A stretch of DNA of 64,000 bases from Oxalobacteraceae sp. CFBP 8761 (GTDB taxonomy: Bacteria; Pseudomonadota; Gammaproteobacteria; Burkholderiales; Burkholderiaceae_D). The translations under genes were made by a program, and so were the position numbers. This document shows, piece by piece, positions 16,378-24,801 of the stretch. The notes under the pieces were generated by a model. The model searched no databases. It saw only the letters and a program-made list of their open reading frames with translations, and was not told the origin of the DNA. The stretch spans positions 500,193 to 564,192 of the forward strand of contig JACYUE010000001.1 in assembly GCA_014841595.1 (NCBI GenBank), read 5' to 3'. How positions within the stretch are numbered: position 1 is the first letter of the stretch; each line of letters begins with the position of its first letter.

Positions 16378-17937
16378 TCAGGTCTGGCGGCTCTTGGCCA
16401 TCGGCGGGTTGTCGGCGAAATAACGGCGGATGCCGTTCGTGATGGCGTTGGCCAGTTGGTCCTGGTAGCCGTTGTCGTTCAGGCGCGCTTCTTCCTGCGG
16501 ATTCGAGATGAACGCGGTCTCCACAAGAATCGACGGGATGTCCGGCGCCTTGAGCACGGCAAAGCCGGCCTGCTCGACCGATGCCTTGTGCAGCCGGTTG
16601 ATGCCGCCGATTTCGCGCAGCACAGCCTTGCCGAGCTTGAGGCTGTCGTTGATCTGCGCCGTCGTCGACAGGTCGAACAGCACGCTGGCAAGCTGCCGGT
16701 CGGCGCTGCCGCCGGCCAGGTTCACGCCACCCACGAGGTCGGCCCGGTTCTGGTCGTTGGCCAGCCAGCGCGCGGCGCTGGAACTGGCGCCTTTTTCGGA
16801 CAGCACGAACACCGACGAGCCGCGCGCGGTCGGCGAGACCCAGGCATCGGCGTGGATCGAGACGAACAGGTCGGCCTGCACCTTGCGCGCCTTTTGCACG
16901 CGCGTGTTCAGCGGCACGAAGAAGTCGCCGTCGCGGGTGAGCATCACGCGCGTGTTGGGCAATTGTTCGAGCTTGGTCTTGAGGCGCTTGGCCACTTCGA
17001 GCACGATGTCTTTCTCACGGCTGCCGTTGGCGCCAATCGCGCCCGGGTCTTCACCGCCATGGCCCGGGTCGAGCGCGATGGTGACCATGCGCGCCACTTT
17101 CTGCGGCTGGCGGGCACTGGCCCTGCCGGGCGGCGGCTGCACTGCCTGCGCCGGCGGCGTGCCTTGCAGACCCGAGATCGCGGATTCGAGCCGGGCGATG
17201 GCGTCCGGTGCGGCGTTCGGCTGGGTGCGCGGCGCCACTGGCGGCGGGGTCGGGATCTGCACCGGCGGCGTGGTGGCGACGATGCCGCCCGCGGCTGCGG
17301 CGGCCGTACCCGGGCCGATCGCGCCGGATGGTGGCAGCACGGTGGCCGGCATGGTGGCGCCCGGCGGGCCGGACACCGGGTCGCCCAGCGCCGGCGTGCC
17401 GGCAGCCACGGTCTTGGTCGGGCCGGTGCTCCATTCGCCGCTTTCGATCATCGCCGCGATCGGGTCGACCGGCGTGACCGGATACAGGTCGAAGATCAGG
17501 CGGTGCTGGTAGCCGGCCACTGGCGCAAGCGTAAACACCTGCGGCTTGACCTCGGCCTTGAGGTCGAACACCAGGCGCACGACATTCGGCCGGTTCTGGC
17601 CCACGCGCACCTGCTTGATGTACGGGTCGTTCGATTCGATCTTGGCCACCAGGCTCTTGAGCGTGGGGTTCAAGCCCAGGCCGTCGATGTCGACAACCAG
17701 GCGCGGCGGATCGGGAATCAGGAAGTGCTCGGTCTTGAGGTCGGTGTCGTTTTCGAGCGTGACGCGGGTGTATTCGGGCGCGGGCCAGACACGCACTGCC
17801 AGGATCTGGTTGGCGCTGGCAGGCAGCGGCGCGACGACGGACAGCAGCAGCGTTCCGCCGGCCTTGAGCATGACGCGGCGGCGTGCGGACGCAGTATTTA
17901 CTGGGGCGGCGGGAGGAAAGCGAGACGATCGAGGCAT
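16378..17937 (-). CDS. amiC: N-acetylmuramoyl-L-alanine amidase AmiC
   Basis: A 519-residue periplasmic zinc amidase that splits septal peptidoglycan during cell separation. The N-terminus has twin arginines (SARRRVMLKAG, about 17-27) and a hydrophobic stretch ending PASA, a Tat-type signal. An AMIN septum-targeting domain follows (about 45-150), then a long Ala/Pro/Gly linker (about 160-285), and the Amidase_3 domain with DPGHGGEDPGA, SREKDIVLE, SIHADAW and VLVETAFISN, carrying the zinc ligands and catalytic glutamate. The start at 17937 lies 40 bases inside the upstream tsaE gene but is needed to retain the Tat motif. Confidence 0.93.
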   Translation of the reverse strand: MPRSSRFPPAAPVNTASARRRVMLKAGGTLLLSVVAPLPASANQILAVRVWPAPEYTRVTLENDTDLKTEHFLIPDPPRLVVDIDGLGLNPTLKSLVAKIESNDPYIKQVRVGQNRPNVVRLVFDLKAEVKPQVFTLAPVAGYQHRLIFDLYPVTPVDPIAAMIESGEWSTGPTKTVAAGTPALGDPVSGPPGATMPATVLPPSGAIGPGTAAAAAGGIVATTPPVQIPTPPPVAPRTQPNAAPDAIARLESAISGLQGTPPAQAVQPPPGRASARQPQKVARMVTIALDPGHGGEDPGAIGANGSREKDIVLEVAKRLKTKLEQLPNTRVMLTRDGDFFVPLNTRVQKARKVQADLFVSIHADAWVSPTARGSSVFVLSEKGASSSAARWLANDQNRADLVGGVNLAGGSADRQLASVLFDLSTTAQINDSLKLGKAVLREIGGINRLHKASVEQAGFAVLKAPDIPSILVETAFISNPQEEARLNDNGYQDQLANAITNGIRRYFADNPPMAKSRQT

Positions 17938-18398
17938 AGCAGGCCTAATTCAGACAACGCTTGCAATTCTACAGCACGGCCGTTTCCGCTGACGCTCAGC
18001 AGTAAACGGATGTCCGGCGGCGGTAACACGGGCTCGCCTTTTTCGGGCCATTCGACAATGCAGACGTTGTGGCCGTCGAAATCTTCGCGAAAGCCGGCGT
18101 CCAGGAATTCTTCCGGACTCGACATGCGATACAGATCGTAGTGGATCACGCTCAACGGTTGATGGTCAAGCGTCACGTTGTACGGCTCCGACAGCGTGTA
18201 GGTCGGGCTCTTGACCGTGCCCGTGTGACCCAGCGCGCGCAGCAGGGCGCGGGTGAGGGCGGTCTTGCCGGCGCCCAGGTCGCCGTGCAGGTAGATGACG
18301 AGGCCCGGCGCCAGCGCGCGGGCTAGCGCGCCGCCCAGTGCATCGGTGGCCGACTCGTCCGGCAAATAGTGGTGCAAGTGCGCTTTGATGGGCTGCAT
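17898..18398 (-). CDS. tsaE: tRNA threonylcarbamoyladenosine biosynthesis ATPase TsaE
   Basis: A 166-residue P-loop ATPase that works with TsaD and TsaB to make t6A37 in tRNAs reading ANN codons. Walker A is GDLGAGKTALTR, followed by the family motifs SPTYTLSEPY, IHYDLYRM and VEWPEKGE. The start at 18398 gives normal family length; upstream extension would run into the divergent queG gene. The C-terminus overlaps amiC by 40 bases. Its partner tsaD lies at 32.3-33.4 kb in this window. Confidence 0.93.
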   Translation of the reverse strand: MQPIKAHLHHYLPDESATDALGGALARALAPGLVIYLHGDLGAGKTALTRALLRALGHTGTVKSPTYTLSEPYNVTLDHQPLSVIHYDLYRMSSPEEFLDAGFREDFDGHNVCIVEWPEKGEPVLPPPDIRLLLSVSGNGRAVELQALSELGLLCLDRLAFLPPPQ

Positions 18399-18453
18399 GG
18401 CATAAAATAGCGTGTTGTACTGCATTCTTTTCTTGTGGTGTTCCCACCCCGGT

Positions 18454-19569
18454 ATGTCCGATTCCCCAACCTCATCCGTCGATCTGCCCCAGCTAGCGCG
18501 CGCCATCAAGGGATGGGGCGCGGGGCTGGGCTTTGCCGACGTGCGCATTGCCGATGTCGACCTGGGGCACCTGGAAGCGGGCCTGCAAGCGTGGCTGGAT
18601 GCGGGCTACCACGGCGAGATGGATTATATGGCAACCCACGGCATGAAGCGTGCGCGGCCGGCCGAACTCGTCCCCGGCACCGTGCGCGCAATCGTGGTGC
18701 GGATGGACTATCTGCCGACCGAACGTCAGGGCGACTGGCGCGCCGGGGAACGCCTGCGCCAGGCTGACCCGAACGCGGCCGTCGTGTCGGTGTATGCGCG
18801 GGGCCGCGACTACCACAAGGTGCTGCGCAACCGCCTGCAGGCGCTGGCCGAGAAAATCCAGGAGAACATCGGACCGTTCGGCTTTCGCGTGTTCACCGAC
18901 TCGGCGCCCGTGATGGAATTGCCGCTGGCCGAAAAAGCCGGCCTGGGCTGGCGCGGCAAGCACACGCTGCTGCTGTCGCGCGCGGCCGGCTCGACCTTCT
19001 TCATCGGCGAAATCCTGATCGACCTGCCGCTGCCGGTCGACCCGCCGACCGGCAAGCATTGCGGCGGCTGCACCGCCTGCATCGACATGTGCCCGACCGG
19101 CGCGATCCTGGGCCCGGGCAAGCTCGACGCGCGGCGCTGCATCTCGTACCTGACGATCGAGCTCAAAAGCAGCATCCCCGAAGAGTTGCGCCCGCTGATC
19201 GGCAACCGCATCTACGGCTGCGACGATTGCCAGGTGGCCTGCCCGTGGAACAAGTTTGCGCAGCGGGCGCAGGTGCCCGATTTCGACGAGCGCAACGGCC
19301 TGGGCGAGGGCGACCTGATCGGCCTGTTTGCGTGGGACGACGCCGAATTCAACCGGCGTATGGAAGGCAGTCCGATCCGCCGCATCGGGCACGAGCGCTG
19401 GTTGCGCAATCTGGCGGTGGGGCTGGGCAATGCGGCGCAGCAGTTGCGCGGCGATGCGGCCATCGTGGCGGCGCTGCAAGCGCGGGCAGATCATCCATCG
19501 GAACTGGTGCGCGAGCATGTGGCGTGGGCACTGGCGCGCCATGGCGCCTGGCCCGACTCGGCCACCTAG
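18454..19569 (+). CDS. queG: Epoxyqueuosine reductase QueG
   Basis: A 371-residue iron-sulfur, cobalamin-dependent enzyme for the last step of queuosine synthesis in tRNA. Two 4Fe-4S motifs are visible: CGGCTACIDMCPTGAI and, after RRCISYLTIE, GCDDCQVACPWN. A HEAT-like C-terminal repeat (about 320-365) ends the protein. The ATG at 18454 leaves 55 bases to the divergent tsaE start, which must hold both promoters. Its last four bases overlap the convergent DUF3052-like gene. Confidence 0.95.
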   Translation: MSDSPTSSVDLPQLARAIKGWGAGLGFADVRIADVDLGHLEAGLQAWLDAGYHGEMDYMATHGMKRARPAELVPGTVRAIVVRMDYLPTERQGDWRAGERLRQADPNAAVVSVYARGRDYHKVLRNRLQALAEKIQENIGPFGFRVFTDSAPVMELPLAEKAGLGWRGKHTLLLSRAAGSTFFIGEILIDLPLPVDPPTGKHCGGCTACIDMCPTGAILGPGKLDARRCISYLTIELKSSIPEELRPLIGNRIYGCDDCQVACPWNKFAQRAQVPDFDERNGLGEGDLIGLFAWDDAEFNRRMEGSPIRRIGHERWLRNLAVGLGNAAQQLRGDAAIVAALQARADHPSELVREHVAWALARHGAWPDSAT

Positions 19570-19946
19570 ACTGCGATGCGTTTCAGGCGCAGCGCCGACC
19601 AGTCGCCATCGATGGAAATCATGGCCACGCCGGTAATCCCATGCTCTTTGGCATAGGCATTGATCGAGTCACGGTTGATGTCGGTTGCCTTCGACGCTGT
19701 CTGCTTCAGGTACGCGATCCAGAGCGAGCCGGTATCGCTCAGCTGTTGTCTGGCGAGCGGCAGGTAGTGCGCGAGGTCGTTCTGACCCAGGCAAAACATC
19801 AGGATGACGTCGAATGGGCCGTCCCCTTGTTTGACGATGTCGGCCGGCATCTGCGCCGTCATGATCGGATTGGCTTGGCCATTGAGCACGAGCATTGATT
19901 TCGCCGTGCGTAAAAACATCTTGTCTGCAACTGTCTTTTCGTTCAT
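19566..19946 (-). CDS. DUF3052-like small protein
   Basis: A 126-residue soluble protein. The central part (about 25-115) resembles DUF3052: a strand with FDVILMFCLGQNDLAHYLPLA, then GSLWIAYLKQ, then a C-terminal ISIDGDWSALRLKR. The family role is unknown. The start at 19946 is chosen because AGGA lies eight bases upstream; an upstream in-frame ATG would add nine residues. It converges on queG with a four-base overlap. Confidence 0.65.
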   Translation of the reverse strand: MNEKTVADKMFLRTAKSMLVLNGQANPIMTAQMPADIVKQGDGPFDVILMFCLGQNDLAHYLPLARQQLSDTGSLWIAYLKQTASKATDINRDSINAYAKEHGITGVAMISIDGDWSALRLKRIAV

Positions 19947-20094
19947 GCGCGTTTCCTGAAAGAGCCTGTGCATCGCGGCGCCCTGGCCGCAGCGCGTTCA
20001 GACATTATTTTACAAGGCTGTTGCGCACCCTTCAGACCCTTTACGCGCAGGAAATGAAGACAGTGTGAAGGCAGCGCGAGCGCGCCGCCGGCAT

Positions 20095-20676
20095 TTACTT
20101 GAGCAGGCCGGCCAGTTCGACCGCCGTCTTGACCTGCATCTTGTCGAAGATATGGGCCCGGTGCACCTCCACCGTGCGCATGCTGATGCCAAGCTTGTCG
20201 GCCACGACCTTGTTCATCATGCCGGCCAGGATCAGGTCGAGCACTTCGCGTTCGCGCGTGGACAGCGTCGCCAGCCGCGCCTGCACCGCAGCGGATGTGG
20301 CCGCCTTGCGCGAGGCGGCCAGCGCTTCTTCCACGCGGTCCATCAAGACATTGTCATTAAACGGTTTCTCGAAGAAATCAAAAGCGCCGCGCTTGAGGGA
20401 ATCGACCGCCATCGGCACCTCGCCGTGGCCGGTCAGAAAAATCACCGGCAGGCGCGGCAGCAGGCCGCGGCCGATCAACTGGTCGAACACGGCAATGCCG
20501 TTCATACCGGGCATGCGCACGTCGAGCAGCACGCAGTCGCCGCTGCCGTCGAGGTCCTTGATGACGTCGAGGAATTCCTGGCCGCCGGGATAGCTGCGCA
20601 CGTTGAGGCCGCGCGATTGCGCCAGCCAGGCGAGCGAATCGCGTATGACTTCTTCGTCGTCGACGATGTGCAGCAT
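20095..20676 (-). CDS. FixJ-family response regulator (receiver plus LuxR-type HTH)
   Basis: A 193-residue transcriptional regulator. The receiver (1-120) has acidic DDEE at 6-9, phospho-acceptor D52 in LLDVRMPGMNG, TGHGEVPMAV and lysine in FEKPFND. The DNA-binding domain (about 130-193) starts LSTREREVLDLI and ends with the recognition segment ISMRTVEVHRAHIFDK. FixJ/DctR/TodT-type regulators have this layout. It follows the kinase gene by 41 bases, so the two form an operon, and it may act on the divergent dctP promoter. Confidence 0.93.
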   Translation of the reverse strand: MLHIVDDEEVIRDSLAWLAQSRGLNVRSYPGGQEFLDVIKDLDGSGDCVLLDVRMPGMNGIAVFDQLIGRGLLPRLPVIFLTGHGEVPMAVDSLKRGAFDFFEKPFNDNVLMDRVEEALAASRKAATSAAVQARLATLSTREREVLDLILAGMMNKVVADKLGISMRTVEVHRAHIFDKMQVKTAVELAGLLK

Positions 20677-20717
20677 GGGGGTCTCCGTAATAGTCGGGCA
20701 GGGCGCCGCACGCGATT

Positions 20718-22751
20718 CTAGCCGACCGCCCGGCTCCCTGCCTGCGCGGGCAGCGAAAACGTGAACACGGTGCCTCCGGGCGGATACGGCGCGTGGCTCA
20801 GGGTGCCGCCGTGGAATTCGATCGCCGTGCGGCAGATCGACAGTCCCATGCCCATGCCCTCTGCCTTGGTCGAATAGAACGGCGAAAACAGCCGCTCGGC
20901 CACTTCGGGCGAGATGCCGTGGCCGCGGTCGATCACCGAGACGGCCACCTGGTCGTCGACGTGCGCTGCCTCGATGCGCAGCACGCGCTGGTCCGGCACG
21001 GTGTCCTGCATGGCCTGGATGCCGTTGCGCGTGAGGTTCAGCAGCACCTGCTCGAGCAGGACACGGTCGGCCAGCACCGGCGGCAAGCCCGGTGGCAAGT
21101 GCACGCGCAAGACCACGCCGGCCTGGCGCGCCTGCAACTCGATCAGTGCATGCACGCTGGCAATCACGCTGCGGATCGTCAGTTCCTGGCGCAGCGGTTC
21201 GCGTTTCTTCACGAACTCGTGCACGCTGCGGATGATGTGCCCGGCACGCTGGGCTTGCTGGCGCGCCTGTTCCAGCGCGTGGCGCAGCATGCCGGGCTTG
21301 ACTTCCTGGCCGGTGCCGGCAGCGCGGTCGAGCATGTTCAGTGCGCCCACCGTGTAGCTCGAGATGGCGGCCAGCGGCTGGTTCAGTTCGTGCGCCAGCA
21401 TCGACGACAGCTCGCCCATCGTGGCCAGACGCGCGCTGGCCTGCAGCTTTTCTTCCTGCTGGCGATTGAGCTCTTCGACGCGCTTGCGGTCCGTGATGTC
21501 GAGCACCGAACTCATCCAGCCGGTATGGCGCCCGTCGACGTCGACCAGCGGCGACTCGAACACCAGCACCGGCACACGCACTTCATCCGGCCGCTGGAAC
21601 ACGGTCTCGAACTGCGGTGTGACCTTGCCCGACAGGATGCCCTGGAAGCGGTCTTCGTATTCGGCCATCGCTTCCGGTGCCCAGTACGCCATCGGCGGTT
21701 TTTTGCCGATCAATTCTTCCTGCGACAGGCCGACGATCTGGCAAAAGGCCCGGTTCACATAGGTCACGCGGCCTTCGAGGTCGCGCGCGCGCAGGCCCGT
21801 GATCAGCGAGTTTTCCATGGCCGTGCGAAACGCCATCTGCTGGCGCAGCGCAGCCTCGGCCGCCAGCGTGCGCGAGATGTGGCGCCACAGCGCGGCCAGG
21901 CTCATCAACAAGCCAAGCGCCAGCACGATCACCGAACCCACCAGCAGGTTCGGTAGCAGTTGCGGCGCGCGCTTGACGCTGTTGGTCGACAAGACCAGTT
22001 GGGCACCGGGCAGGTCGAGCTCGCGCTGGTGCGTGTAGACGTTACGGCCCGGGCCGCCCGACGCACGGCGCGCCACCGGCAGCTCATTGCGGTCGAGCAG
22101 CGTCAGCGCATTGTCCTGTGCGAACCACCACGGCACCGTTTCATCCAGCAGCACCTGCAGGCTGTAGGTCGCCACCAGGCTGCCGGCAAACTGGCCGCCG
22201 CGAAACAGCGGCAGGTAGTAATCGATCACGCCATGGGTGGACGCGGTGGCGCCGTACGGCACGCTGTAGCGGCCGCGCCGGATCGAGCGCGCCATCTCGC
22301 CGGCCAGCAAGGTGGCAGGGGGCAGGCCGGCGGCAGGCAGGTCGCTGCCGTGGATGGCTTGTTGAACGCCGTCGGCATCGCTCCAGACCACGCGCACCAG
22401 TTCGGGGCCATTGGTAAACATCTGGCGGAAGCGCGCCGTCAGCTTGGCCGGGGGCAGCGGCGCGACGACCAGATCGGCGCCCAGCGCAGCCAGCGCTTCT
22501 TCGCTGCGCGCCAGCTCGAAGCGCAGCGTCTGCTCGACCCACAGCGTATCGGCAATCAATTGCTCTTGCCGGTCGTTGCTTTCCATCTGGCGCGCCTGCC
22601 AGGGCAGCCAGATCAGCACAGCGAGGAACAGCAGCACCAGCAGGATCGGCACCATCCAGCGCAGGAAACGCCAGCCGCGCGAGCGCGCACGCGGCTCGGG
22701 TTCGGCGTCCAGGTCGGCTGTCTCCCCGGGCTGGATGAACGGAAATTTCAT
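20718..22751 (-). CDS. Membrane PAS sensor histidine kinase (DctS/FixL-like)
   Basis: A 677-residue kinase. The first membrane segment is at about residues 33-50, a periplasmic sensor region of about 230 residues follows, and the second segment is at about 285-305. Next come a PAS domain with an ITGLRARDLEGRVTYVN start, a coiled coil, the H-box LAHELNQPLAAI with H454, and the ATP-binding domain with NLTRNGIQAM, DRGHGI and GMGLSI. HELNQPL is the H-box type typically paired with FixJ regulators. The ATG at 22751 has AGGA five to eight bases upstream. Periplasmic sensing together with a divergent substrate-binding protein suggests an organic-acid sensor; this is inference. Confidence 0.92.
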   Translation of the reverse strand: MKFPFIQPGETADLDAEPEPRARSRGWRFLRWMVPILLVLLFLAVLIWLPWQARQMESNDRQEQLIADTLWVEQTLRFELARSEEALAALGADLVVAPLPPAKLTARFRQMFTNGPELVRVVWSDADGVQQAIHGSDLPAAGLPPATLLAGEMARSIRRGRYSVPYGATASTHGVIDYYLPLFRGGQFAGSLVATYSLQVLLDETVPWWFAQDNALTLLDRNELPVARRASGGPGRNVYTHQRELDLPGAQLVLSTNSVKRAPQLLPNLLVGSVIVLALGLLMSLAALWRHISRTLAAEAALRQQMAFRTAMENSLITGLRARDLEGRVTYVNRAFCQIVGLSQEELIGKKPPMAYWAPEAMAEYEDRFQGILSGKVTPQFETVFQRPDEVRVPVLVFESPLVDVDGRHTGWMSSVLDITDRKRVEELNRQQEEKLQASARLATMGELSSMLAHELNQPLAAISSYTVGALNMLDRAAGTGQEVKPGMLRHALEQARQQAQRAGHIIRSVHEFVKKREPLRQELTIRSVIASVHALIELQARQAGVVLRVHLPPGLPPVLADRVLLEQVLLNLTRNGIQAMQDTVPDQRVLRIEAAHVDDQVAVSVIDRGHGISPEVAERLFSPFYSTKAEGMGMGLSICRTAIEFHGGTLSHAPYPPGGTVFTFSLPAQAGSRAVG

Positions 22752-22767
22752 GCAAGGTCCTGTTTTG

Positions 22768-22833
22768 GTTACACTGTCGGGCGCATCGTGGCACCGTCGC
22801 GATGGCGGGCAATGCGACATGTGCCAGTGTAAC
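22768..22833. promoter_or_regulatory. Inverted repeat in the kinase/dctP divergent promoter region
   Basis: GTTACACTG (22768-22776) and its exact reverse complement CAGTGTAAC (22825-22833) are 48 bases apart between two divergent start codons. Each half-site contains TACACT, so they could be the -10 elements of two face-to-face promoters or paired operator half-sites for the FixJ-type regulator. Confidence 0.5.
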
Positions 22834-22859
22834 GTTTCATCAGGAAGAATCGAACCGTC

Positions 22860-23861
22860 ATGCAACTCAATCTCCTGGCCGTGCGCGCGCTGTGCGCTGC
22901 ATTGGCCGCAGCCGCCAGCATGAATGCCTGGGCACAAGGGCCGATCGTGATCAAGTTCAGTCACGTGGTGGCGCCGGATACGCCCAAGGGCCGCGCCGCC
23001 GAGCGTTTCAAGGCGCTGGCCGAGCAAATGACGCGCGGCCAGGTCAGGGTGGAAGTCTATCCGAACAGCCAGTTGTACAAGGACCGCGAAGAGCTCGAAG
23101 CGCTGCAACTGGGCGCCGTGCAGATGCTGGCGCCGTCGCTGGCCAAGTTTTCGCCGCTGGGCGTGCGCGAATTCGAAGCGTTCGACTTGCCGTATATTTT
23201 TCCGGACAAGGCGGCGCTGTACAAGGTGACGGAAGGGCGCATCGGGCGCGAGCTGCTGCGCAAGCTCGAACCGAAGGGCATCACCGGCCTGGCGTTCTGG
23301 GACAATGGTTTCAAGGTCATGTCGGCCAACCAGCCACTGGTCGCGCTGAAGGATTTCGACGGGGTGCGCATGCGTATCCAGGCCTCCATGGTGCTCGATG
23401 CGCAGATGCGTGCGCTGGGCGCGCAGCCGATGGTGCTGGCGTTTTCGGAAGCCGCGCCGGCGCTGCGCGATGGCGTGGTGGAAGGCACCGAAAACACGCC
23501 GTCGAACATGTACACACAGCGCATGCACGAAACGCAGAAGCACCTGACTGTGTCGAACCACGGCTATCTGGGTTACGCCGTGATCGTCAACAAGAAATTC
23601 TGGGATGGCTTGCCGGCGGCGACCCGCACGATTCTGGCGCGGGCGATGCGCGAAGCGACCGTGTACGAAAAGCAGATTGCCCAGCGCGCCAACGACGAGT
23701 CGATGGAAAAAATCCGTCGGGCAGGCACGACCGTGATCCATACGCTCAACCCGGCCCAGCAGGCCGAATGGCGCCGCGCATTGCAGCCGGTGTACGGCCA
23801 GATGGAAAACAGGATCGGCAAGGAGACCGTACATGCTATCCTGCGCGAAGTTGCACGCTGA
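22860..23861 (+). CDS. dctP: TRAP transporter substrate-binding protein (DctP family)
   Basis: A 333-residue periplasmic binding protein with a signal peptide (about 1-26, ending MNAWAQ). Family features are IVIKFSHVVAPDTPKG, the Glu/Gln region LEALQLGAVQM, the ligand-binding arginine segment FDGVRMRIQ and the GTENTPSNMY segment. DctP proteins deliver C4-dicarboxylates and similar acids to a DctQM membrane pair. No dctQ or dctM gene lies nearby, and a terminator and other genes follow, so the protein may act as a sensing partner of the divergent kinase or serve a transporter elsewhere. Confidence 0.92.
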   Translation: MQLNLLAVRALCAALAAAASMNAWAQGPIVIKFSHVVAPDTPKGRAAERFKALAEQMTRGQVRVEVYPNSQLYKDREELEALQLGAVQMLAPSLAKFSPLGVREFEAFDLPYIFPDKAALYKVTEGRIGRELLRKLEPKGITGLAFWDNGFKVMSANQPLVALKDFDGVRMRIQASMVLDAQMRALGAQPMVLAFSEAAPALRDGVVEGTENTPSNMYTQRMHETQKHLTVSNHGYLGYAVIVNKKFWDGLPAATRTILARAMREATVYEKQIAQRANDESMEKIRRAGTTVIHTLNPAQQAEWRRALQPVYGQMENRIGKETVHAILREVAR

Positions 23862-23917
23862 GCCCGCGGGCTGCTTGGTAAGTGCATTTTGTTTATAAGT
23901 AAAACAATTTTGTAATT

Positions 23918-23947
23918 TTGTGACCTAAAAGATACATTTTCTATAAG
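23918..23947 (+). promoter_or_regulatory. Candidate promoter of the structured RNA
   Basis: TTGTGA (23918-23923) and TATAAG (23942-23947) are spaced by 18 bases in an AT-rich stretch just after dctP. The expected start, about 23954, opens a non-coding, hairpin-rich segment that ends in a strong terminator. Confidence 0.5.
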
Positions 23948-23953
23948 CATTTG

Positions 23954-24160
23954 CGTTATCATGGCGCTCATACGCACTGAAGTGGTGCGGTGCAGGGCCA
24001 GTAACAAGCAGTACAGGTTTTGGGGGAGCATTGCTATAAGAACGGTATTCGTACCGGAGAATATTCGAGGAGACACCACGTTTTACAGAAGTCGTTGGCA
24101 CTGCCAAACGACCGGAGACGTGACCCGAATTGGAGCGCACCTGATGGTGCGCTTTTTTTT
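23954..24160 (+). ncRNA. Candidate structured small RNA (about 205 nt)
   Basis: This gap between dctP and ogt holds no convincing gene but several hairpins in a row: CGCAC...GTGCG at 23973-23989, CGGTA-TTCG-TACCG at 24043-24056 (a UUCG tetraloop), a bulged stem GTCGTTGGC/GCCAAACGAC at 24091-24112, and a terminator at 24135-24160. With the promoter at 23918-23947 this is the anatomy of an independent small RNA. I do not recognise it as 6S, tmRNA, SRP RNA or a known riboswitch. It could instead be the long 3' end of the dctP transcript. Confidence 0.45.
24135..24160 (+). terminator. Rho-independent terminator
   Basis: A perfect stem GCGCACC/GGTGCGC with a four-base loop is followed directly by eight T. 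It ends the candidate small RNA, or a long dctP transcript, and insulates the downstream ogt gene. Confidence 0.9.
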
Positions 24161-24276
24161 GCCTGTTTTTTATTTCCCGATGCCAAACGACTGGCCGCGC
24201 ACGCGCTGCGGCGGGTAAGATGCCGGGGTGCCTGCCAGCGGGATGGTCCCGTTGCCGCGCACTGCCAACCGTCGCC

Positions 24277-24801
24277 ATGAAGCCAGATCGTGCCTCCCTG
24301 TTGTTCAACGCCATCGTACCGGCGCCCTTTGGCGCGCTGGGCATCCGCACGGCCGACGACAAGGTCTGCGAGCTGGTCTACCTGCCGCCATCGTTTGCCG
24401 AGAAAAGCGCCGACAGCGCGCTGGCCGGGCAGGCAGCGCTGCAGGTCGCGCGCTACCTGCAGGATCCCGATTTTATGTTCGACCTGCCGCTGCTGGACGT
24501 CGGCACCGAATTCCAGCGCAAGGTCTGGCAGCACATCCACGCGATCCCGCGTGGCGCCGTGCGCACGTACGGGCACGTGGCGCGCGTGATCGGCTCGGCC
24601 CCGCGCGCCGTGGGCCAGGCCTGCGGCGCCAACCGGTTCCCGCTCGTGATCCCGTGCCACCGCGTCACCGCCACCGGCGGCCTGGGCGGCTTTGCCAACC
24701 AGGATGACGAAAACGGCTTTCACCTGTCGGTGAAACGCTGGTTGCTGCGCCACGAAGGCGCTACTGCAAGCCCATGGCAACAACAGTCGATCTTTCCCTG
24801 A
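24277..24801 (+). CDS. ogt: Methylated-DNA-[protein]-cysteine S-methyltransferase
   Basis: A 174-residue suicide repair enzyme removing alkyl groups from O6-alkylguanine. The active-site motif VIPCHRV contains the acceptor cysteine, preceded by the helix-turn-helix region GTEFQRKVWQHIHAIP and TYGHVARVIG, and followed by GGFANQ. The N-terminal domain is short and diverged. The ATG at 24277 gives normal family length. Its 3' end overlaps xerD by 28 bases, so the two are probably co-transcribed. Confidence 0.93.
   Translation: MKPDRASLLFNAIVPAPFGALGIRTADDKVCELVYLPPSFAEKSADSALAGQAALQVARYLQDPDFMFDLPLLDVGTEFQRKVWQHIHAIPRGAVRTYGHVARVIGSAPRAVGQACGANRFPLVIPCHRVTATGGLGGFANQDDENGFHLSVKRWLLRHEGATASPWQQQSIFP

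Noticed and set aside
16303..18141. Plus-strand frame of about 610 codons opposite amiC and tsaE
   Set aside because: Shadow of two clear genes on the other strand; no motif or ribosome site.
22752..23834. N-terminal extension of the PAS kinase frame opposite dctP
   Set aside because: The frame stays open upstream by chance; the kinase has a good start with a ribosome site at 22751, and the extension is antisense to dctP.
23954..24160. Identification of the structured RNA as 6S RNA
   Set aside because: The ends do not pair with each other and there is no central bubble, so the known 6S architecture is absent.
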